Source of the DNA: an uncultured Muribaculaceae bacterium
Lineage (GTDB): Bacteria; Bacteroidota; Bacteroidia; Bacteroidales; Muribaculaceae
Length of the DNA stretch: 46,392 bases
Reading direction: 5' to 3'
NCBI GenBank assembly: GCA_910578385.1
Contig: CAJTQV010000021.1
Location: 1 to 46,392 of the forward strand
Shown here: positions 41,278 through 46,392 of the stretch, piece after piece
Numbering within the stretch: position 1 is the stretch's first letter
Layout: the number at the start of each line of letters is the position of its first letter
Position numbers and translations under genes: made by a program
Notes under the pieces: generated by a model
Database searches by the model: none
Seen by the model: only the letters and a program-made list of their open reading frames with translations
What the model was told of the DNA's origin: nothing

Positions 41278-42579
41278 ATGAGAATTGAAAAAGTTATCGG
41301 TCGCGAAATACTTGACTCGCGCGGCAATCCGACAGTAGAGGTAGACGTAATCCTTGAAAGCGGCGTTATGGGCCGTGCAGCTGTTCCGAGCGGTGCTTCA
41401 ACAGGTGAGAACGAGGCTCTCGAGCTCCGTGACGGCGACAAGAGCCGCTACATGGGCAAGGGTGTCCAGAAGGCTGTTGCCAACGTGAACGGTCCCATCG
41501 CAGAGGCTCTCAAGGGTCACAGCGCACTCGACCAGATCGGCGTTGACGAGATCATGCTCGCTCTCGACGGCACTCCCACCAAGTCAAACCTCGGTGCAAA
41601 CGCAATCCTCGGTGTGTCGCTTGCCGTAGCCAAGGCTGCCGCAAACTATCTCGATATGCCCCTTTACCGCTACATCGGCGGAACAAACACATATGTACTT
41701 CCCGTTCCGATGATGAACATCATCAACGGTGGTGCTCACTCTGATGCCCCCATCTGCTTCCAGGAGTTCATGATCCGTCCTGTAGGCGCTCCCACTTTCA
41801 AGGAGGCTATCCGCTGGGGAACAGAGGTATTCCACAACCTCAAGAGCGTGCTCAAGGCCCGCGGTCTCTCTACTGCAGTAGGTGACGAGGGTGGTTTCGC
41901 TCCCAAGCTCGAAGGCACCGAGGATGCCCTCAACGTAATCATGGAGGCTATCCGCAAGGCAGGTTACGAACCCGGAAAGGACGTGACCATCGGTCTCGAC
42001 TGCGCTTCTTCAGAGTTCTACCAGAACGGCGTTTACGACTACACTCACCTCAAGAACGGTGCTGAGAAAGAGGTTAACGGCAAGAAGCTCACAAGCGAGG
42101 AGCAGGCCAAATATCTCGAAGAGCTCATCACAAAATATCCTATCGACTCAATCGAGGACGGTATGGACGAGAACGACTGGGAAGGCTGGAAGATTCTTAC
42201 CAACCTCATCGGCGACCGCTGCCAGCTCGTGGGTGACGACCTGTTCGTGACCAACGTGAAGTATCTTGAGAAAGGTATCGCTAACGGCTGCGCAAACTCT
42301 ATCCTCGTTAAGGTTAACCAGATTGGTTCACTCACCGAGACACTCCGCGCCGTTGAGATGGCTCAGCGCAACAACTACACAGCTGTCATCTCTCACCGTT
42401 CGGGCGAGACTGAGGACGCCACAATCGCTGACATCGCAGTTGCTACCAACGCAGGTCAGATCAAGACCGGTTCTGCAAGCCGTTCTGACCGTATGGCCAA
42501 GTACAACCAGCTTCTCCGCATCGAGGAGGAACTCGGCGACCGCGCTGTTTACGGTTACAAGAAGATCAAGAAAGCCTGA
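41278..42579 (+). CDS. eno: Enolase
   Basis: A 433-aa glycolytic enzyme converting 2-phosphoglycerate to phosphoenolpyruvate. It shows 'REILDSRGNPTVEVDVILESG', 'PSGASTGENEALELRDGD', 'MMNIINGGAHSD', 'GDEGGFAPKL', the Mg ligand region 'YPIDSIEDGMDENDWEGW', the catalytic lysine in 'CANSILVKVNQIGSLTE', and 'SHRSGETEDATIADIAVA'. All catalytic parts are present. Codon use is strongly biased, as expected for an abundant protein. It ends at a strong terminator. Confidence 0.99.
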   Translation: MRIEKVIGREILDSRGNPTVEVDVILESGVMGRAAVPSGASTGENEALELRDGDKSRYMGKGVQKAVANVNGPIAEALKGHSALDQIGVDEIMLALDGTPTKSNLGANAILGVSLAVAKAAANYLDMPLYRYIGGTNTYVLPVPMMNIINGGAHSDAPICFQEFMIRPVGAPTFKEAIRWGTEVFHNLKSVLKARGLSTAVGDEGGFAPKLEGTEDALNVIMEAIRKAGYEPGKDVTIGLDCASSEFYQNGVYDYTHLKNGAEKEVNGKKLTSEEQAKYLEELITKYPIDSIEDGMDENDWEGWKILTNLIGDRCQLVGDDLFVTNVKYLEKGIANGCANSILVKVNQIGSLTETLRAVEMAQRNNYTAVISHRSGETEDATIADIAVATNAGQIKTGSASRSDRMAKYNQLLRIEEELGDRAVYGYKKIKKA

Positions 42580-42631
42580 AAATAATCAGCAGCCCCGCTC
42601 CCCTCTGCGGGAACGTGACAACAACAAAAAG

Positions 42632-42661
42632 ACCGGAAGTCGTTTGACTTTCGGTTTTTTT
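42632..42661 (+). terminator. Terminator after enolase
   Basis: A 10-bp stem (42632-42641 with 42646-42655, one G-U pair) with a GTTT loop is followed by seven Ts. The loop and right arm overlap the promoter of the next gene. Confidence 0.9.
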
Positions 42662-42672
42662 CGTTATATTTG
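42643..42672 (+). promoter_or_regulatory. Promoter of the OPT transporter
   Basis: TTTG (42643-42646), an 18-bp spacer, and TATATTTG (42665-42672). The start is predicted near 42677. The -33 element lies in the loop of the enolase terminator. Confidence 0.65.
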
Positions 42673-42741
42673 CGTTTGTTTCGATTCGATAAGACATCGG
42701 AATGATTCCACTGATAGAATTTTAACCATAAACCTAACAAT

Positions 42742-44718
42742 ATGAAAGAGGAAGAGAATGTTTACACCACCGACACGGGACTGCCGGAAAACGCGTTCCG
42801 TGAGCTGGCTGCCGACGAGCAGTACACTCCGGTGATGCATCCGGCCCACGACCAGAAGGAGGTCACCCCCTATTCGGTGGGAATGGGTCTGCTGATGGCC
42901 ATCGTGTTCAGCGCGGCGGCAGCTTATCTTGGCCTGAAAGTTGGTCAGGTGTTCGAGGCGGCAATCCCTATCGCCATTATCGCCGTAGGTCTGAGCAACG
43001 CACTCGGCAAAAAGAATTCATTGGGTCAGAACGTGATCATACAGTCAATCGGAAGTTGCTCCGGCGTGATTGTGGCCGGTGCCATTTTCACGCTCCCCGC
43101 GCTCTATATCCTTCAGGGTTCATATCCTGACATCGTGGTTGACTTCTATCAGATTTTCCTCAGCTCATTGTTGGGTGGTATATTGGGAATATTGTTCTTC
43201 ATACCCTTCCGCAAGTATTTCGTGAAGGACATGCACGGTAAGTATCCCTTCCCCGAGGCTACAGCCACAACCCAGGTGCTCGCATCGGGAATGCAGTCTG
43301 ACGCCAAGGCGGGCGAGAACTCCGGTCAGGCCAAGACACTCGTCATCGCATCGCTCATCGGCGGTATCTACGACTATATCGTAGCCACTTTCGGCTGGTG
43401 GGCTGAGACTGTCACCTCGACCGCCTCGTCATGGGGTCAGACCGTCATGGAGAAGACCAAGGTCGTGCTGAGCTGCAACACCGGAGCCGCGCTCCTCGGA
43501 CTCGGATACATCGTGGGTCTTAAATACGCGTTCGTCATCTTTGCCGGTTCGATATTCGTATGGTGGGTAGTGATTCCGTTGATGGGCACATATGGTGCTC
43601 CCGAGATGGCCGCCATGTCGCCCGACGTGATATTCAAGGACTATGCCCGCATGATCGGTATCGGTGGTATCGCCATGGCCGGCGTGATCGGTATCGTGAA
43701 GTCATGGCCTATCATCTGCAACGCCGTTGGTCTTGCCGGACGCGAGTTCAAGGGCACGAAGGATAAGGCACAGGAAGTTCGCTGGCAGGTTGACCTGTCG
43801 ATGAAGAAAGTAGTGTTCTTCATCGTGATCGCTCTTGTCGCAGTACTTCTGTTCTTCTGGTTCGGCGTGATCAACACATTCTGGCAGGCAGCCGTTGCAT
43901 GGCTTGTAGTTACTGCAATCGCCTTCCTGTTCACCACGGTTGCCGCCAACGCAATCGCAATCGTGGGCAGTAACCCTGTATCGGGCATGACCCTGATGAC
44001 CCTTATCATCGCCTCGGCAATCTTCGTGGCTATCGGCCTGAGCGGCACAAGCGGCATCGTGGCATCGATGGTAATCGGTGGCGTGGTCTGCACCGCGCTC
44101 TCTATGGCCGGTGGTTTCGTGACTGACCTCAAGGTCGGTTACTGGCTCGGCTCGACTCCCAAAAAGCAGGAGACATGGAAATTCCTCGGCACACTCGTAT
44201 CTGCAGCCACTGTGGGCGGTGTGATCATCGTGCTCAACAAGGTTTACGGCTTCACCGGCGACAACGCTCTCGTGGCACCGCAGGCCAACGCCATGGCAAA
44301 GGTTATCGAACCGCTCATGATGGGTGGTGACACTCCCTGGATTCTCTACATGGTCGGCGCGATACTCGCTCTGATCCTCAACTGGCTCGGCGTGCCGGCA
44401 CTGGCATTCTGTCTGGGTATGTTCATTCCGTTGTCACTCAACACTCCGATGCTTGTCGGTGGTGCCGTTTCTTACTTCGTAAGCAATTCATCGAAAGACA
44501 AGAAGGTGAACGACGCACGCCGCGACCGTGGCACTCTGTTGTCGTCGGGACTTATAGCCGGTGGCGCACTCTTCGGCGTGTTCGCCGCAATCACCCGCTT
44601 CGCCGGATTCGAGTACCACACTCCCGGCTCAGAGGGTCTTACCCAGATACTCGGCTGTGTGGCCTACGCGCTGCTCATCATCTACCTCATCTGGGATTCA
44701 CGCCGCGCTAAAGCGTGA
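42742..44718 (+). CDS. OPT-family oligopeptide transporter
   Basis: A 658-aa inner membrane transporter with about 14-16 TM helices. It shows 'HDQKEVTPYSVGMGLLMAIVFSAAAAYLGLKVGQVFEAAIPIAI', 'HGKYPFPEATATTQVLAS' (family signature), 'ANAIAIVGSNPVSGMTLMTLIIAS' and the C-terminal 'CLGMFIPLSLNTPMLVGGAVSYFV'. OPT proteins in bacteria import small peptides or their metal complexes by proton symport; substrate unknown. It is a single gene, ending in a large hairpin. Confidence 0.93.
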   Translation: MKEEENVYTTDTGLPENAFRELAADEQYTPVMHPAHDQKEVTPYSVGMGLLMAIVFSAAAAYLGLKVGQVFEAAIPIAIIAVGLSNALGKKNSLGQNVIIQSIGSCSGVIVAGAIFTLPALYILQGSYPDIVVDFYQIFLSSLLGGILGILFFIPFRKYFVKDMHGKYPFPEATATTQVLASGMQSDAKAGENSGQAKTLVIASLIGGIYDYIVATFGWWAETVTSTASSWGQTVMEKTKVVLSCNTGAALLGLGYIVGLKYAFVIFAGSIFVWWVVIPLMGTYGAPEMAAMSPDVIFKDYARMIGIGGIAMAGVIGIVKSWPIICNAVGLAGREFKGTKDKAQEVRWQVDLSMKKVVFFIVIALVAVLLFFWFGVINTFWQAAVAWLVVTAIAFLFTTVAANAIAIVGSNPVSGMTLMTLIIASAIFVAIGLSGTSGIVASMVIGGVVCTALSMAGGFVTDLKVGYWLGSTPKKQETWKFLGTLVSAATVGGVIIVLNKVYGFTGDNALVAPQANAMAKVIEPLMMGGDTPWILYMVGAILALILNWLGVPALAFCLGMFIPLSLNTPMLVGGAVSYFVSNSSKDKKVNDARRDRGTLLSSGLIAGGALFGVFAAITRFAGFEYHTPGSEGLTQILGCVAYALLIIYLIWDSRRAKA

Positions 44719-44726
44719 TGCTTACT

Positions 44727-44780
44727 CATAAAATATAAAACCGGGGAGAACTGATGTTCTCCCCGGTTTTATATTTTATG
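44727..44780. terminator. 25-bp perfect bidirectional terminator
   Basis: A perfect 25-bp stem (44727-44751 with 44756-44780) with a TGAT loop has A-rich and T-rich outer ends, so it can work on both strands. Lies between the convergent OPT and tag genes. Confidence 0.93.
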
Positions 44781-44793
44781 CACTTATACATTG

Positions 44794-45360
44794 TCAGGAT
44801 TTACAGTGGCAGGAAGTGATATGGTCATCGACAAAGCCGGTGGCCTGAAGGAAGGCGTAGCAGATGGTTGAACCGAAGAAACGGAATCCACGGCGGTACA
44901 TATCTTTGGCGATGGCATCAGATTCGGGCGATGTCACCGGGATTTCGGCAAGCGTCTGCGGATGATTCACAACCGGCAGCTGGCAGTCGAAGAATGTGCA
45001 GAGATATTTGTAGAAAGAGCCGAACTCGTGCTGTATGCCGATGAAGAGTTGAGCATTTGTTATGGTCGAAGATATTTTCCGGCGGTTGCGGATTATTCCG
45101 TCATAACCCATCAGACGCTCGACATCCTCACCGGTCATTGCTGCTACTTTCGCGACATCGAATTCATGAAAAGCCTTGCGGTACCCCTCCCTGCGCCGCA
45201 GGATTGAAATCCAGGACAATCCGGCTTGCGCCCCTTCGAGCACAAGAAATTCAAACAAAGTCCGGTCATCGGTAACGTGTCTCCCCCACTCCTCGTCATG
45301 ATACCTGACATAAACCGGATCCGACCCGCACCACGGACACCTCACCACTTCCTTCTCCAT
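44794..45360 (-). CDS. tag: DNA-3-methyladenine glycosylase I
   Basis: A 188-aa base-excision repair enzyme that removes 3-methyladenine from alkylated DNA. It shows the N-terminal zinc-site 'RCPWCGSDPVYVRYHDEEWG', 'FEFLVLEGAQAGLSWISILRRREGYRKAFHEFD' and 'NRRKISSTITNAQ', then 'MYRRGFRFFGSTICYAFLQATGFVDDHITSCHC' with the C-terminal His and Cys zinc ligands. I chose the ATG at 45358-45360; an upstream TTG start would add repeat sequence. The start lies at the edge of a threefold tandem repeat. Confidence 0.93.
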   Translation of the reverse strand: MEKEVVRCPWCGSDPVYVRYHDEEWGRHVTDDRTLFEFLVLEGAQAGLSWISILRRREGYRKAFHEFDVAKVAAMTGEDVERLMGYDGIIRNRRKISSTITNAQLFIGIQHEFGSFYKYLCTFFDCQLPVVNHPQTLAEIPVTSPESDAIAKDMYRRGFRFFGSTICYAFLQATGFVDDHITSCHCKS

Positions 45361-45418
45361 AATACATTCCAACGTTATAATACACTTCAACGTTTATAAA
45401 TACATTCCAACGTTTTTA
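45361..45418. repeat. Threefold 18-20-bp tandem repeat at the tag start
   Basis: Three copies (starting at 45361, 45379 and 45398) of WAATACAYTYCAACGTT, 18-21 bp each, lie directly upstream of the tag ATG on the minus strand. The first copy abuts the start codon. Confidence 0.85.
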
Positions 45419-45455
45419 CAAAATAACGCCTACACCAGAACCATATTGCAAACAC

Positions 45456-45738
45456 ATCCCGGTTTATCTAACAGGCTTTTTCTGCGCTTTTCCTGCCTGT
45501 TCTCCGTTGAAATCTGATGCTACAGGCAGCAGATTGAAAGGAAATTCCTGCGTGGCTTTTTTTTCACCTGTTTTCCTCATCCAACACTTTATATGGAATT
45601 TAACGGAATCCATAACCACGCAGAGATTTTCATTCGCAACCGAGCCGATGCTCGGTTACTCATCGCAAAAATGGCAGGAAAAACGCAGAAGAACTTCGAA
45701 CGATTCTAAAACCTAACATCTGTCAGATAAACCGGGAT
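45456..45738. repeat. 283-bp nested inverted-repeat (MITE-like) element
   Basis: Terminal inverted repeats of 19 bp (45456-45474 with 45720-45738, 1 mismatch) enclose an 18-bp pair (45480-45497 with 45673-45690, 1 mismatch), then CTGCGTGG/CCACGCAG (45548-45555 with 45616-45623) and TATGGA/TCCATA in the centre. A separate ACCGAGC-CGAT-GCTCGGT hairpin lies at about 45639-45656. No ORF with a plausible product is inside. The order of arms fits one long imperfect palindrome, as in a miniature inverted-repeat transposable element or a large structured RNA. It fills most of the 479-bp gap between tag and the Rpn-family gene. Confidence 0.75.
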
Positions 45739-45800
45739 TTGCATCTTGAAAGGTTTATGTGAGGTTTACTTGTAAAAACTTGGATTTGGTAATATGATGA

Positions 45801-45808
45801 TATTTTTG
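45801..45808 (+). promoter_or_regulatory. -7 box of the Rpn-family gene
   Basis: TATTTTTG at 45801-45808 matches TAnnTTTG; -33 is weak. Predicted start near 45813, leader about 27 nt. Confidence 0.6.
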
Positions 45809-45839
45809 TAATTTAGCGATGAATACAAAGATTTGACGG

Positions 45840-46392
45840 ATGGGAAAAGAGACTTTCATGAATCTGATGACCGACTTCGCTTTCAAAAAGCTCTTCGGTG
45901 AAGCTGCCAACAAAAGGATTCTGCTGAGATTCCTAAATATCCTTCTCGCGCCCGAGGGCAAGGAGGTCAGGGACGTTACCTTCCTTGACAAGGAGGTCTT
46001 GCCCGAAGGCCCCGACGGAAAGAGGATTCTGTACGACATATACTGCGTATCGTCGGGAGAAAAGGAGCATATCATCGTGGAAATGCAGCAGGTCTACCAC
46101 GATTTCTTTGAAAACCGGACGGTGTTCTACTCATCCAAGGCCATGTCGATGCAGGGAAGGAAAGGTGGCAACTACAACGAACTGAGACCGGTATATTCGA
46201 TTTTCCTGGTGGACTTCCATTTCCCGCATATGACCAAGAAGACAATGCACGACGTGCGACTGATGGATATCCACAGCCATGAGATCTACTCGGATCTCTT
46301 CAGGATGCTGTTCCTTCATCTTGCCGATGCTAAGCAGGACTGGGACAGCTGCACAACCGACTACGACAAAATATTGTTTCTTATTAAAAACA
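45840..46392 (+). CDS. Rpn-family PD-(D/E)XK nuclease/putative transposase (partial, 5' end)
   Basis: At least 184 codons, open at the right edge of the window. It starts MGKETFMNLMTDFAFKKLFG, the typical N-terminus of PD-(D/E)XK 'family transposase' or Rpn recombination-promoting nucleases. The nuclease core shows 'RILYDIYCVSSGEKEHIIVEMQQ' (Asp, then the ExQ variant of the E-x-K motif), followed by 'RTVFYSSKAMSMQGRKGGNYNELRPVYSIFLVDF'. Family members cut DNA and promote RecA-independent recombination; transposase status is an annotation tradition rather than shown. The start ATG is 45840-45842. The adjacent nested palindrome may be related. Confidence 0.88.
   Translation, partial: MGKETFMNLMTDFAFKKLFGEAANKRILLRFLNILLAPEGKEVRDVTFLDKEVLPEGPDGKRILYDIYCVSSGEKEHIIVEMQQVYHDFFENRTVFYSSKAMSMQGRKGGNYNELRPVYSIFLVDFHFPHMTKKTMHDVRLMDIHSHEIYSDLFRMLFLHLADAKQDWDSCTTDYDKILFLIKN

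Overview
The window reads as chromosomal DNA of a gut-type Bacteroidales bacterium, most likely Muribaculaceae (inference). The GC-rich coding DNA carries Bacteroidota promoters of the form TTTG-N18..20-TAnnTTTG, few Shine-Dalgarno sites, an outer-membrane beta-barrel receptor with a CarboxypepD_reg-like N-terminus, LptD of the Bacteroidota type, GldH, split ThrE, DUF1573 proteins, and exported proteins ending in type IX secretion (T9SS)-like tails. No rRNA, tRNA, CRISPR array or prophage was found. Gene content is mostly core, in short operons or single units.

Layout. 1-210: hairpins and degenerate 21-bp repeats. 211-7163: a TonB-type receptor (-), then a large exported GLUG-repeat protein cut by an in-frame TAA, then a PepSY-like secreted protein. 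7169-11250: a 9-bp repeat array, an FtsX/LolC-E-type permease and a Ca2+ P-type ATPase. 11266-13997 (-): two DUF1573 proteins and the MeaB GTPase. 14163-20849 (+): ThrE in two parts, a YbaK/PrdX editing protein, FabD, Asd and a PIF1-like helicase with HRDC and HTH tail. 20839-23672: a Gly/Pro-rich exported protein (-), an S23 four-helix protein fused to a zinc ribbon (+), an HTH gene remnant, and glycerate kinase (-). 23984-28317 (+): M6 metalloprotease and LptD.

28321-35737 (+): a 10-bp repeat array, a small coiled-coil protein, ZapA, a structured intergenic region (possible 6S RNA), RNase Y, a PSP1-domain protein overlapping gldH, an M24 peptidase and a CCA-adding-type nucleotidyltransferase. 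35753-38807 (+): rplM-rpsI-rpsB-tsf with a leader and a strong terminator. 38900-46392: PAP2 phosphatase, Dda/RecD-like helicase (-), enolase, OPT transporter, Tag glycosylase (-), a nested-palindrome element, and the 5' part of an Rpn/PD-(D/E)XK transposase-nuclease gene that runs off the window.

The most unusual signal is non-coding. Three intergenic arrays of 9- or 10-bp repeats, each with a different consensus, lie immediately upstream of a recognisable promoter (7169-7240, 21461-21560, 28321-28490). In addition, 18-21-bp tandem or near-tandem duplications sit exactly on gene boundaries (the 3' ends of the receptor gene, meaB and zapA; the 5' ends of the PSP1 gene and tag). Other points of interest are the in-frame stop at 4570-4572, the tandem hairpins between zapA and rny, and the 283-bp nested inverted repeat beside the Rpn-family gene.
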